Assembly (NCBI GenBank): GCA_009760855.2
Contig: WPIO01000052.1
Location: 872,501 to 920,000 of the forward strand
Direction of reading: 5' to 3'
Length of the DNA stretch: 47,500 nucleotides
DNA from: Cristatella mucedo
Lineage: Eukaryota; Bryozoa; Phylactolaemata; Cristatellidae
This document shows positions 18,401 through 27,050 of this stretch, piece by piece. A program made the position numbers and the translations under genes. Positions within the stretch are counted from its first letter, which is position 1, and every line of letters starts with the position of its first letter. The notes beneath the pieces were generated by a model. The model worked only from the letters and a program-made list of their open reading frames with translations. It was not told where the DNA came from and did not search any database.

Positions 18401-21081
18401 AGGCAACGACGGCAGCGGATTTTATCTTGGTCGGTTTTACGATCGGATATTACTAGCGATCGGTAGTTGGTGCGGGAATGTGCTTATCCGTTGAATGGTA
18501 ATGAAAGTGGCAGGGGATATGTGCATAAGCTGTTGCTTTTAGAAGTGATATAATCTGGCTGAAATGCGCTTTAAGCTTGACGATAGCAATTATAATAGAA
18601 AGTTTCATTTTTTTGAGAGCCTTATTGGGACTACATTTATTTCTGGGCATTCAACGTTGGCTGAAAAAGAAGCATTTTTCGACGATTTTGAATGTGAAAC
18701 GCACATGAGTAAAAGCAATTTGGACAGTTTAAGGGACCTAGAAGTGGAACAAGACTTTGACAGTCGGACCGTGCAATTCAGAAAGAGTGGTGCAAATGGA
18801 GCTGCAAACTTCAATACAGAAAAACCTAGCTGCTAAGTCGTACGAAATCTGTAAGCATCCTATTGTATAAGCAGGGAAACCTTCAAAGAGAGACTTCCAG
18901 AAGGCTGGTCACGTTATCCCAAAGAGCAAAGGATGGGATAATTTGGCTGCGATACGCTTATCCAAGCATATCCGAAATTTTACAATGACAGCTTAGTGAT
19001 AGCAGGTGAACCTGAGTATGTATTCTGCTGTGGTCATTCATCGAAGGTCACTTTGGAATTAGTACTTGAGTCGCCTTTATTGGGCAGAGGTAAAGGTAAG
19101 TGGAGCTCAGAATAAGGAATATTAGATCTTGATATGAGGTACCTCCTTGGTAGATTGCAAGATAGAAAGGAATGCAAGAAAGAAAGAAAATATGCAAAGA
19201 AATGCACGCAAATAGCAAATGCAAGCGAACAAGAAAGCACTATCTTCTGACAACTAATTTGCGACCTGTAATATGCCTGGTGTGTAAAATACGTCATCTT
19301 ACTAACGCAAGAAAACGACTTAAGTTCGCTGGAATGTTTAAAACAGCCGGTCAGGCGTTCAAGAGCGTACCTGGTTGCTGACGCTGCTACTGTCAATCAC
19401 AGTGTCAAGGTCGGCTTCAGCTTCTTCAAGCATCCCTTGCATGCCGATGAACGTGGCTCTAAGCAGCAATGCTAGCGCAACGTTGTTCTCCGATGTTTTG
19501 GCTTTCAGCTCTTCAGTACAGTAGCTGACCACGTCTTCATACTTTTCAGCACTGATATCATCAAGAGCCTTAGAAAGTGGACACCTTTAAAGACAGATCT
19601 AATACATGCCCGTGTATATGTGCAAAGGCCTATCGCCCAGAGCGAAAGGCGGAGGCCTCACTCTAATCCACTCCACCGGAGGGGGGGGGGAGGCACGCTG
19701 ACTGCGAGCTTTCAGCGCTTTCAGCCCACCGTAAGCTCAGACAGGAAGCTTCGGACGGAGCCTTCGCAGCTGGAGCTTTGATCGCTCGGGCGTTCGAGCT
19801 CAGCTCGACCGTAAGCCGAGCCAAGCCAAGCTGCAAAGCACCTGCCCCCCTTCTTCAACGCGTCGGTCGAAAGCTTTTTCTCGCGACAGAGAGAGGCCCC
19901 GAATACGAAATGCAAAAGACTCACACGTCCAAGCTGACGGCTCTGGGTCGGTTCAACAGCGGATCGTTGGCAAACGACCGGAGATATTTTCCGATGAAAT
20001 GCAGCGATGGCAGCTGTGGCTTTCTTAGCTATGAACGAAGAGTGCGCTGCTGCTTTTCTTTTACCGCGCGAACAAATGAACAAAGCGAAAACTCGAGCCA
20101 ACGGTGCCGCCCCCTACGGGGTGTCCACCCGAGCGACGCGCCCAAGTGTCTTTCTTTTGTTAAGTAAGAATCTGAGTAAATCGAAAAATGCTTTGTCTGC
20201 GCCATACAGCTCGGCTGCTGGCTCAGCTTTGTAAACTGTTCTGCGAAAATACCAATTAAAGTCGCCGGCCGGCGCCTCTCGAACCTGTTTGTACTCCTCT
20301 GCCTTGGCCAGGCTGATCTTGCTTAGCGCTGAATGGCAGATGTGCAGCGCCGCGTCGGCGCAGGAATGAGCCTCCTCCAAGCCGCTCGCTGCTAACGCAT
20401 CTACAGGAAAACGTCGATTACTTGTTGCAACCCGTAGTAAGCAGTCTTTATGAAAAAAGGGGTGTAGCCGATGTTTTGCCCTCGGTGAGGTTAGCAGATG
20501 TAAAGTGTGAACGATGGGCCTCCGTTGGTGTTGACATGCAGTTTCAAGGCTAGCTTCTCCTCGGGTAAACTCGATAGTACAAACCATCGCATTTAAGGCT
20601 ATAAGGTAGGCGCTGCTCCCCAAGTAGCCGCTTAAGTACCTCGAAGTGCTTCCTCGTGACAATCCAGTGCCAGTTGCGCCCGCGCCCTTCGGACCAGGGC
20701 TTTTGTGTAGCCAGAGAAGTGCGAAAGTGCGAGCGAGCAGTCCTGCACCACTCGGTGCAGATCGGCCTGCAAGCAGATGCGGGGATGAGGCGATGAGAGA
20801 AACAGCCACGCTGGCCGGGCTCGCCAGCGTGCTCGAGAGCTCGCTCACCCGAGCGAGCGAGCGTGCAAGCGAGAGCGCTCGCCAGAGGCTCTCACCAGCC
20901 GCTCATAGGTAGCCGCTCGATTCTGGTAGAGGGTGGCGAGGGCTCGGTCGTCGTCACTCGGACACATGTTGACTCCGTGCGTGTAGCAAGCTGCGGCATC
21001 GACGTACCGCCCCTCGGCGTACAGGCGGTTTCCGCGCTCTTTGGCAGCCCCGTGGTCGGATAGGAACGAGGCCCACGCCGG
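12299..21081 (-). CDS. TOMM70: TOMM70, mitochondrial import receptor subunit (partial, 10 exons)
   Basis: Tom70 is an outer-membrane TPR receptor that takes Hsp70/Hsp90-bound carrier preproteins and passes them to the TOM pore. In transcript order the exons are 21081-20896, 20766-20640, 20400-about 20237, 19568-19371, 17596-17462, 17291-17186, 14415-14291, 14208-14111, 12730-12611 and 12464-12299. Nearly all phases agree. Landmarks are AAKERGNRLYAEGRYVDAAA and YQNRAATYERL (chaperone-clamp TPR), QDCSLAL and KALVRRARAQ, LALLLRATF, NALIKKA, DVFYQRGL, EGYSLLGQ, VLVHKG and KCDLAYQNLG. These match human TOMM70 block by block. About 473 residues are covered against 608 in human. The roughly 100-residue N-terminal anchor exon is missing, and the acidic linker after YFRR is shorter than in vertebrates. 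TOMM70 is convergent with WARS1. Confidence 0.93.
12611..12730 (-). CDS. TOMM70: TOMM70 exon (penultimate)
   Basis: It encodes LLLACSKGTSEGETLLHEAL, then ALDEKCDLAYQNLGVWAIKR, a TPR pair matching KAIEIDNKCDFAYETMG in human. The acceptor is GTCGCACAG and the donor AAAAG|GTAAGC. Confidence 0.92.
13117..13640 (+). mobile_element. Truncated copy of the fold-back element
   Basis: It starts TTTGTTTAGGCTACCTTTTA and shares GTTCTGACGACTTA, AACCATGTCTAA, GGAGCAAAATATC, GCTTTATATTCTGCAATCAT and ATCAGAAATAA-type text with 1950-2450, in the same order and orientation. It covers one arm plus the loop and lacks the opposing arm. It lies in a TOMM70 intron. Confidence 0.7.
13789..13880 (-). mobile_element. 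LINE 3' tail only
   Basis: ATGATGATAATAATAACG followed by CGAGAGCTAAATCTC is the - strand version of the LINE ATT tail and 3' stem-loop. It is a very short truncated copy. Confidence 0.55.
14111..14208 (-). CDS. TOMM70: TOMM70 exon
   Basis: It encodes ALQGRQLYGEAQEAFDRARS, then LDPTDAEVLVHKG, a TPR helix pair. The donor is AAAGG|GTGAGT and the acceptor CTTGGTAG. Confidence 0.92.
14291..14415 (-). CDS. TOMM70: TOMM70 exon
   Basis: It encodes YRSITDRSQSDPQAAEHRLQ, then PLEMLTKLYPEVSEGYSLLG, matching the FEEVIKKFPRCAEGYALYAQ block of human TOMM70. The acceptor is TTCTGCTTCAG and the donor GCCAG|GTAATG. Confidence 0.9.
14527..14640 (-). mobile_element. LINE 3' UTR fragment
   Basis: GGACCCACTAAATGCTG and GGTCAAGTCAGGGGATGTCG match, in reverse orientation, the segment after the C-terminal coding block of the L2-like LINE. 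It lies beside the unnamed-family pseudogene. Confidence 0.65.
15145..15770 (+). mobile_element. 5'-truncated LINE, split by a SINE
   Basis: It encodes RSNLKSFGDHAFSSYAPK and NSLPTCVTTSPDLTTFKKKL, the LINE C-terminal block, then the 3' UTR. The stem-loop tail resumes after the SINE at 15675 (GCAGCAAACGTAAAGTGT, GTTCTCTGAGAGCCC). It is inserted in the unnamed-family pseudogene. Confidence 0.8.
15500..15670 (-). mobile_element. tRNA-derived SINE (family S, copy 3)
   Basis: On the - strand the box A region is TGGCTCAATAGGTAAGGCGG and box B is GGGTTCGAATCC. Body and tail (AGAGGCTGTTTAATCAGCTA) match 2605-2780 closely. It sits inside the 3' UTR of the LINE at 15145-15770. Confidence 0.88.
16226..16387 (-). 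mobile_element. tRNA-derived SINE (family S, copy 4)
   Basis: It has the same head (GTGGGTTCGGATCC box B), body (GAAAGCCGCTAAGGCTCTTC) and tail (GGCTGTTAAATCAGCTAATA). It interrupts the unnamed-family pseudogene between LGLMTTM and KYLQEKYPQ. Confidence 0.85.
17186..17291 (-). CDS. TOMM70: TOMM70 exon
   Basis: It encodes MKLDIESISEAADEFEKCLK, then LSPGFVPASIKKAYC, matching the VEEAVADFDECIRLRPES block. The exon begins with ATG, but this is internal. The phase continues from the 17596-17462 exon. Confidence 0.9.
17462..17596 (-). CDS. TOMM70: TOMM70 exon
   Basis: It is 45 codons encoding VTSNALIKKACISFQRQHSD, then LALSYLEAAEKCYPDNSDVF and YQRGL, matching NALIKRGSMYMQQQ and DVYHHRGQL of human TOMM70. 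The donor is GATTG|GTAAGT. Confidence 0.92.
17655..18184 (+). mobile_element. 5'-truncated LINE with ATT tail
   Basis: It encodes [18 protein letters not shown] and then, with frameshifts, the conserved 3' UTR. It ends in the stem-loop AGCGCC...GAGAGATTAAGTTCTCTGAG...AGCGCT (18113-18149) and (ATT)n. It is one of the best-preserved tails and lies in a TOMM70 intron in antisense. Confidence 0.85.
18564..18836 (+). pseudogene. Open frame, possibly an N-terminal relic of the unnamed family
   Basis: A 90-codon frame contains THMSKSNLDSLRDLEVEQ, which resembles LMSKSDLDGLVRDLDVPKE at 14940-15000 in spacing and residues. The upstream part (TLAEKEAFFDDFE) has no counterpart I recognise, and the ELLGSRLK block is missing. 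It could be chance; it is most likely a decayed second copy. Confidence 0.35.
18840..19370. other. TOMM70 intron, nothing recognised
   Basis: It is A-rich with several GAAAGAAAG-like stretches near 19160-19200. No repeat family or coding motif was seen. Confidence 0.4.
19371..19568 (-). CDS. TOMM70: TOMM70 exon
   Basis: It is 66 codons encoding ALDDISAEKYEDVVSYCTEE, then NVALALLLRATFIGMQGMLE and EAEADLDTVID. This matches the EALLLRATFYLLIGN block that opens the preprotein-binding half of Tom70. The donor is CCAG|GTACGC. Confidence 0.92.
19569..20128. other. GC-richer TOMM70 intron
   Basis: It contains a G11 run near 19680 and many GAGC/CGAGC motifs. A 126-codon - strand frame and a 129-codon + strand frame overlap here, but neither shows family motifs, so I do not call them. 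Confidence 0.4.
20237..20400 (-). CDS. TOMM70: TOMM70 exon, 3' border uncertain
   Basis: It encodes ALAASGLEEAHSCADAALHI, then SLAKAEEYKQVREAP and NWYFRR, aligning with the ADKVLKLLGKEKAKEKYKNRE linker of human. The acceptor is TTTTCCTGTAG. The end is chosen at a weak donor (AGAACA|GTTTAC) that keeps phase; CTCGG|GTGGAC at 20129 is an equal-phase alternative that would add 36 codons. Confidence 0.7.
20640..20766 (-). CDS. TOMM70: TOMM70 exon (chaperone-clamp TPR)
   Basis: It encodes ADLHRVVQDCSLALSHFSGY, then TKALVRRARAQLALDCHEEA, aligning with EVAQDCTKAVELNPKYVKAL and FRRAKAHEKLDNKKE of human. It was found by filling the phase gap between its neighbours. The acceptor is CTGCTTGCAG and the donor TTCGAG|GTACTT. 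Confidence 0.88.
20896..21081 (-). CDS. TOMM70: TOMM70 exon (first TPR)
   Basis: It is 62 codons encoding GAAKERGNRLYAEGRYVDAA, then ACYTHGVNMCPSDDDRALAT and LYQNRAATYERL. This is the TPR1 signature of Tom70 (AAKNKGNKYFKAGKY, YQNRAAAFEQL). The acceptor is CCCCTGTAG and the donor GGCTG|GTGAGA. Confidence 0.92.
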
Positions 21082-21087
21082 CTACAG

Positions 21088-22450
21088 GGGACAGGGAGGA
21101 AGGACATGGGCTGCGCTGTGAGAACTGCAAGCGACCGGTGACAAGTGCGCGGAGGACATTCGCGCAGCGAGCGACGCACTCTAGCGAAAGCTTCCCTGGC
21201 TGCAGCGTTGGAACTGCCAGATGTCTCCGACCCTGATGCTTGCAGACGCCTGCATAGTAATTGCCCTGGCTACCACAGCTGGGAGTTATATACTCAGACT
21301 ATCAAAGATAACCAGCTCTAGAAATGACTGTGTGGCAATTTTTGACCGTCAACGTGCCCAGTGGTGAACAGATAGAGTGATTTCTGGGCTTCTAGAAAGC
21401 ACGATATTTTTTACTTGCGGATAAATAACTGCATCTTTCCGTAGCAGAGTGCTCCGTGTTTTTCTGCGATAATAACCCTAGCAATTGCCCCTGCGACGTA
21501 ATATTTAAATGGGAAAATGTTTGCAGGTGCATTAGATGTTTTCATTACCTCCGAGTGGAGATAAAGCCTCAGTTGATCAGTATGAAAATCGCCATTACAG
21601 GTGCAAACTAGGTCAAAGGAAGTCAGCTTTAATCAGTCTCCTGGTTTTGAATGAATATGATTAAGGGCTTAAATAGGGCTTGATACGTTCCCTCGCTTAT
21701 CACGTATCGTGCTTTATTTTTCATTTGATGTTGACGTCAGGCCAGCTTAAGGTTAAACTGGCCTCTGGGTTTTACCCCTGCGGTAGTATTAATAATAAGA
21801 CATTTTTATGGTCCCCTAAGAGAATTAAGTCTTTTTCTAATCTCTTTACATTTCCTGAAAATATTCTTACACTTAACGACCAGAGTCTTAGGTTGACCCA
21901 TGCAGCTGGAAATCCTTTATTTCCTGCTTCAAATGGGATAACTTCCGCCAATGCTCGTGTATGGCTATGTACAAGAGGCTGCTGAATTATCTACCATTTA
22001 ATTTTTTATTTGTCTTCAAAGTCTGCCACCTATTATGAATTGCTTCATAATATTCGTATACAGTCTTACTGAAATGTGTGCACATATTTGTATACTGTAG
22101 AAGTTTCCGTCCACTCAAAATGAAAAGTATTTGGACGGTCTAGATTTATCCAACTAGCAACTTTTCCTAAGCCCCTAACTGAAGCTGAGCCCGGAATTTA
22201 GGCTTTGTCTGCTAATTACTATAAAAAAAAGTACAAACTGCAGCAATGATGATGCAAGGTTTGTATAATATGCTTAAAACTAACCAGAAATTTTGAAACG
22301 TCTCTTTAAAAAATTGCTGATTGACCAGAAAAAAATCAGCGATAAACGATCCTTTCATCGGCTCATGCCGGCACATGAAGGCTGTGAACGAGCCGAAATT
22401 GTAATGCCAACCCACTGAGCATTGTTTATTTATCCGGAGAAAGCATCACT
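21088..22450. other. Unannotated stretch upstream of known TOMM70 exons
   Basis: The TOMM70 membrane-anchor exon would be expected on the - strand here or farther right, but I found no hydrophobic segment followed by a basic stretch and a phase-0 donor. A 101-codon + frame at 21680-21985 has no recognisable motif. Confidence 0.4.
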
Positions 22451-22454
22451 GTCA

Positions 22455-23480
22455 CGCAGAAGGTCGCCGAATTGTCAAGCTCCGTTAAGGGTAAAATTGA
22501 GGTGCTTTACTAAGCTGGACACTCGTATAGTCAAATTGCTACAACTCTAGCGAAGATTAAGGTTGCCTACAGCATGAGAAAGGTAGTGAAGACGAGGAGC
22601 CCTAGAAATGATTATCGGTCGGGCCGGTCGCGTGATACTACTAGGCGAGAAAACACACCGTTTTCCTTGGGAAAATGTCATGGTCAATGTATGCAAGCAT
22701 CCTCTGGTGAGTGAGCTAGCAGTGACACCCATAAGACGCGATGACATCGATCTGCATTCCGGAGTCTGGAAAGATGAAACTGCATCTCCCCGCGGAGAAT
22801 AGGCTAAGCTGTTCTGTTGTAGTGAGTCAATGCTCGGATCCTCTGGACTGCTGGAGATTTAGGTAGAGCCGTATGGAGCGACACAAGTAAATTATGCTCT
22901 CTTCAAAATGCACGGGGACTTTATGTGCGTCTGCGACCCAACGATGTCTAATCAATCAAATATGTACAGCCAACTGTCAACTTGGAGGAAAAAGTGTCAT
23001 AATTATTACCTATGTCAGTTACCAAGTCCGATTATCTGTTCCTGACGTCTTAGTGGGGTTTCTTAATGGGGCTGTGTGCGTCAGCAAAAATGGCTTTGGT
23101 GTCCTGTTTTGTAAACCAGACATTGTGACCCTAGACAGTTGATTAAAAAGTTAGACTCAAAAGTGCAACGCTACTACGTGGATTGGATTATATTTTCCAT
23201 CACGGCCAAGACCCAAAAATCACCCTACCAAAGTTTATTATGTTTTAAATTTTTTAGGATCGGTTAGGATCGGCTGCTGTGGTGGTCATGAACTAGCCAA
23301 CTCAGTCTCCGGACCTTAAACCAGCGAGAACTTGTAAGATGAGGTCGATCAACGGTTACGGAAATTAGCCATCCCTATCACATCCACCAATTTACGTTTT
23401 AAAAACTTAACAAGAGTCTGGGACAGCATACCGGCCGATGTTTGCGAGCGTTTGATCAGTTCCATGCTTGGTTGAGTCCG
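22455..23480 (+). pseudogene. Dead Tc1-like transposase
   Basis: Reading through stops and frameshifts gives LSSSVKGKIEVLY and SYSQIATTLAKIKVAY (helix-turn-helix), RNDYRSGRSRDTTRRE (linker typical of Tc1), KYVQPTV, QSPDLKP and WDSIPADVCERLISSMLG (C-terminal block before the catalytic glutamate region and end). The order is that of Tc1 transposases, which cut and paste at TA. Terminal repeats were not located. A GA microsatellite follows directly. Confidence 0.82.
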
Positions 23481-23491
23481 GCACAGAGAGC

Positions 23492-23494
<3 letters not shown>

Positions 23495-23571
<77 letters not shown>
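23495..23571. repeat. GA microsatellite
   Basis: (AG)n with one AGAAAGAG interruption near its right end. It lies between the Tc1 relic and the 23612-23734 exon. Confidence 0.97.
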
Positions 23572-23572
<1 letters not shown>

Positions 23573-23611
23573 TGCCCTTCAAAGTGTCAAAGTACTATGA
23601 GACTGGTTTAC

Positions 23612-23734
23612 CTGCACCGCCACGATCAAATTCTTTCTCCACCCCATCACAGTACCCCATGAGATGCTGAGCAACCTTTAGCAGCATTTTTTGAAGGGCT
23701 AATGCATTTAAGGAGAGATAAACCTTGATCTTTC
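23612..23734 (-). CDS. Exon of unidentified gene
   Basis: It encodes KIKVYLSLNALALQKMLLKV, then AQHLMGYCDGVEKEFDRGGA, an amphipathic helical stretch. The acceptor is TCTGGTTCAG and the donor GTGCAG|GTAAAC. It ends in phase 1. Confidence 0.6.
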
Positions 23735-25379
23735 CTGAACCAGACGATCATAGCGAATGGCTGCACTCCGTTAGCTTGGATCAAGGGGCTGCAGCCGACC
23801 AGCCTAGCTGGCGAGGCCTCTACATTTCCCCTCCGAGGTGGATAGTCTGTCCGTCACATTTAATGATGTCACTTCTACATTGAATCATGTATGCTATTTA
23901 TATAATTACTACAACAGCACAGCAAGGATGATTGCAAAAAGGGGGAGATAATTTGCGTATGTAGCTCCAACATGCACTTGTATACCTGGTAGTTGAAATT
24001 GAACATCAAAATCCAACAACTCCACGAAACTATGAACTTTAAAAAAGTTTTCAAAAGGTGCCCAATGCATTTTGGCCGCTATTGCCCTCTGCTCTAGGAT
24101 TCTATTCACTGTAGCCGAAGTGAAGATCAGCACTTCCTGACGCAGCTTCCCAGCGTAGCAGCTGCCATATCGTATTGGAAGGCTGCCAGAGTGAGAGCGA
24201 CCAACCGGAAGCCGTGCTTTGCATGCCTTTGATAAGCGGGGAAATGCATAAACAAAAAAACTCACGGATGCAACCAGTAAAATAATTAGCTGCTATGGTA
24301 TGGATAACATGAAATTATTGCTTAAAGTTCACTTGAATTTCGACAAAGAGACGGACACACAGACTAAGAAAAATCTGACTGACAAAATCTAAGCGAATTG
24401 ATGTAATATGTGCACATTTCAAAGCTGAGCGACCAAACGCGTTCTGCCTTCTTACCAGCTCATGCTCTGGTCTGTTTATTCCACATTCCTTTAGTCGAGA
24501 CCACAATTCAATTGATATCGGAAGGCGTCCTGCTGTTTGAACCAACGCCGTTGCAACAACTGTGGCAAATTCTTCTCTTGAGAACGTTATCTGGCTCTGT
24601 CATAAGGAAATATATTTTCTGCTTGCATAGTATAACCAGCAGAAACATGAACGTTAAAGTAATCAACGATTTGAAACCATCTACATAAAGGATTGTGTAC
24701 TGAATGTACGTCTTCGTAACAAAATAATTCCTGTACATTTATTATTACAATGTAACGTGTATATGACTTTAGTTTTGTCTACTGATACATGATCATTTTT
24801 ATCAAGCTTGTGATTTTCTAGTGATCACCTCTGTGGCGAAGCCACGGGGTAGAAGGGGGTCATTTTGCACCCCCTACAGTGAGGCGCGACCTGGGCAGCC
24901 CATGATTCCTTCGCCTCCCTGCCGATCAACAACGAGGAAATTATATCTTGATGAACGATCAGAGTTATTGTCTAGTAAAGGCTGTAATTTTTCATTAATT
25001 GCGGGTCTAGCCTCGCATACATAAAAATCGTGAAAGTCTTTCCCCTATATAAAAATCTTGTAGGTCTTGCCCACCATGGCGAAAATCCTGGCACCGCCAC
25101 TGATCGGTCTCATGTTTCCTCTGACGAGAAAGACGTCCAATTTTCAAATAGGTTAAGCAGTATTTGTATCCAGCTCGAAGTGCTCAATAAATAAGCTTTT
25201 ATTTCACGTTTTTACTTTGAGTTTATATAGACGTAGCCTTTAGAAATTTGGTACGAGTACCTGCACAGCTATGAGATAAGCAGACCAGATATCAGGCTCG
25301 CATATGTGGCAGCGACATTTTCGTATTGCAGGAGGACACAAAGCGGAGATCTTGGGTTGGATCAGAGGTGCATACATCA
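23612..25379 (-). CDS. Unidentified multi-exon gene (partial)
   Basis: In transcript order the exons are 25379-25261 (tentative), 24596-24456, 24226-23986 and 23734-23612. Every junction has AG/GT borders and the phases agree (0, 0, 1), which is unlikely by chance. The joined protein reads ITFSREEFATVVATALVQTA, LPISIELWSRLKECGINRPE, LRQEVLIFTSATVNRILEQR, WAPFENFFKVHSFVELLDFD and VYLSLNALALQKMLLKVAQH, then VEKEFDRGGAG. It looks like a soluble, largely helical protein with no signal peptide or membrane segment. I do not recognise the family. The upstream start and downstream stop were not found; the gene may continue on either side. Confidence 0.6.
23986..24226 (-). CDS. Exon of unidentified gene
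   Basis: It encodes LPIRYGSCYAGKLRQEVLIF, then TSATVNRILEQRAIAAKMHW and FVELLDFDVQFQLPG. The acceptor is GCTTATCAAAG and the donor CTACCAG|GTATAC. Phase 0 in and phase 1 out match the neighbours. Confidence 0.6.
24456..24596 (-). CDS. Exon of unidentified gene
   Basis: It is 47 codons encoding SQITFSREEFATVVATALVQ, then TAGRLPISIELWSRLKECGI. The acceptor is TTCCTTATGACAG and the donor GAGCTG|GTAAGA. This is the most convincing of the four exons. Confidence 0.62.
24831..25102. mobile_element. Possible hAT-like MITE
   Basis: The left end CTGTGGCGAAGCCACGGGG and the right end, complemented, CAGTGGCGGTGCCAGGATTT resemble the CAGNGGCG...CCAG ends common in hAT elements. A clear 8-bp target duplication is not visible (GATCACCT versus ATCGGTCT). 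Confidence 0.4.
25261..25379 (-). CDS. Tentative upstream exon of unidentified gene
   Basis: It encodes LIQPKISALCPPAIRKCRCH, then ICEPDIWSAYLIAVQ, with acceptor TCTCACTTTAG and donor GTGCAG|GTACTC, and ends in the phase needed by the next exon. It contains a C-x-C-x-x-C cluster. There is no independent support. Confidence 0.33.
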
Positions 25380-26917
25380 CTAAAGTGAGAGCCATTTTAA
25401 AGACTAGAGTGTTCATTTTTAGCTAGGCGTGTGGGTCCAAAAAAAATTCCGAAAGTGAAAATCAAGCAAGCAATTAGCTCTTTTTTTTAAGAAGACATTT
25501 TTAGGCTTTCACCGTCGTCGTATTGAAGCTTTGAGGCTCCTTAGATAGCGTAACTAAGCCGATACAGTATACATACTAGGAAGCTAAGAATATGCATATG
25601 GGCTCCTGATAAGCTTCATTGAAAAGACGTCAGTGTAATGGAGCACGCTTCGCTTCTCGAGTTGGATAGATAAGAAGTGCATGGCTACAATAACGGATGA
25701 CCTATGGCCAAGATTTGACGAGATAGTGACTTTGTGGATGTACACACTTGTTCAGCCTACATCTTCACTCGAAGAGAGCAGACGCTCGATACAGCAGGCC
25801 GACAGACTGGCTCAATTCCAAAACATGGCCGCGGCTGGTAATGCACGGCTTCTCACGAGGAAGACCGATCTGCCGTTCGGTATGGCCAGGAAACGGCTCG
25901 AACGAAGTCGCTTCGACCGCTCAGCAATAAACACTGCTCTCGTTGCTCACGTGCGCATGATAATAGCAGGCATTAACAGAATGATGGGTGCTAAGTTTGA
26001 ATTGAGTTTCTATTTCCGGCTAATCGCGAGCTGACTCGAGAAGAAGGCGGGTGTGTTTCTTTCGGAGAGTATGGCAGTGCAATGCCAAGCCGGAATCGCT
26101 GGGCTCCCGGATAAATCAGACAGCAGAGAAATAAGCGGAAGTAATCGTCTCGGAACAAAAAGTAATTTGGCGATTCAGAGATGTCAATCGTTGGAAGTAC
26201 ACCACACTTAAGATCGCTAATTGAAGTCTGCAGTCGAATGAATGACCGAAATCTTCTCTACAGACTAATATTAATAACACGGAATTTTTCTATTCATGCT
26301 TCCGTTTATAAGCAAGCCTGGAGCTTAAGTCGATTATATTAAACACTCGGCGACTTTTTTAGAGGGGCATAGTTTCTACAAATAATTTTAAAATCCGGGT
26401 CTCAAGTCGGATTGACTTAGGTATTTTGTTCGAATCTCACACTAAATTACGGCGACTTAATCACGAGCAGAATTTTAACGGCCTCTGGAAATCAGGCTAA
26501 TTATAATTTGCAGCCTGAGTGGGCCGAAAAATAAGACAGACAACCCTCTTGGATTAATGCGGAAGGCTGATGCTCTGACAAACCTCTTTCGGGTCTTTGC
26601 CCTGGCTAAGGTGCTCGAACTGAACGACCCTGGTCGCGTTCTTTAGCCTTGCACCAGGAAAGTCTTGATTGCTCACTGCGAGCGTGTGTTATAGCACATA
26701 ATCAGGCCTTCTGTGGCTATATAATGAGGCTTGGTGCGTCCAGACCTTGAGCCGTAGACTTTTCGACTACAGGTAGACAATTTGCGTATCCTCGGCAAAT
26801 GCTGTGCTCTAACGAGTCTGCACACTGTCATGCAACTAGGTTAATTCATGGAAGACTAGTTGGCATATGATATTTCGGCTCACATTAGCTACGAGCGTTG
26901 ATAAGTACGTCGCCGAG
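25380..26917. other. Unannotated stretch with one 117-codon frame
   Basis: The + frame 25681-26034 (starting MATITDDLWPRFDEI and later SIQQADRLAQFQNMAAAGN) has a protein-like composition. It has no recognised motif, splice partner or upstream signal. The rest shows no feature. Confidence 0.3.
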
Positions 26918-26924
26918 CGGGTTC

Positions 26925-27050
26925 GGTCTAGTGGTTAAGGTGCTCACCCCGACCAAGGTCTGACTGAGGTCGTGAGCTCGAGCCCCGAGGCACATGTGAA
27001 GCGCCTGAATAGAGATTAAGTTCTCTTCGGGCGCTATATAAACTAATTAT
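26925..27050 (+). mobile_element. SINE with tRNA-like head and LINE tail
   Basis: The head has a box A region GTCTAGTGGTTAAGGTGC and box B GAGCTCGAGCCCC. It is followed directly by GAAGCGCCTGAATAGAGATT + AAGTTCTCTTCGGGCGCTAT, the 3' stem-loop of the ATT-tailed LINE. It ends in an AT-rich tract. This architecture is that of a SINE mobilised by a partner LINE through a shared 3' end. Confidence 0.8.

Noticed and set aside
19721-20167. Overlapping 126- and 129-codon frames on opposite strands
   Set aside because: They lie in a GC-richer TOMM70 intron with no motifs. Mutually overlapping frames of similar length suggest chance.
20114-20848. 244-codon - strand frame as a single protein
   Set aside because: Only its middle part (20400-20237) matches TOMM70. 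Its N-terminal portion is intron, and a real exon (20766-20640) uses a different frame through it.
25681-26034. 117-codon + strand frame as a gene
   Set aside because: Protein-like composition but no motif, no splice context and no similar copy; not enough to call a gene.
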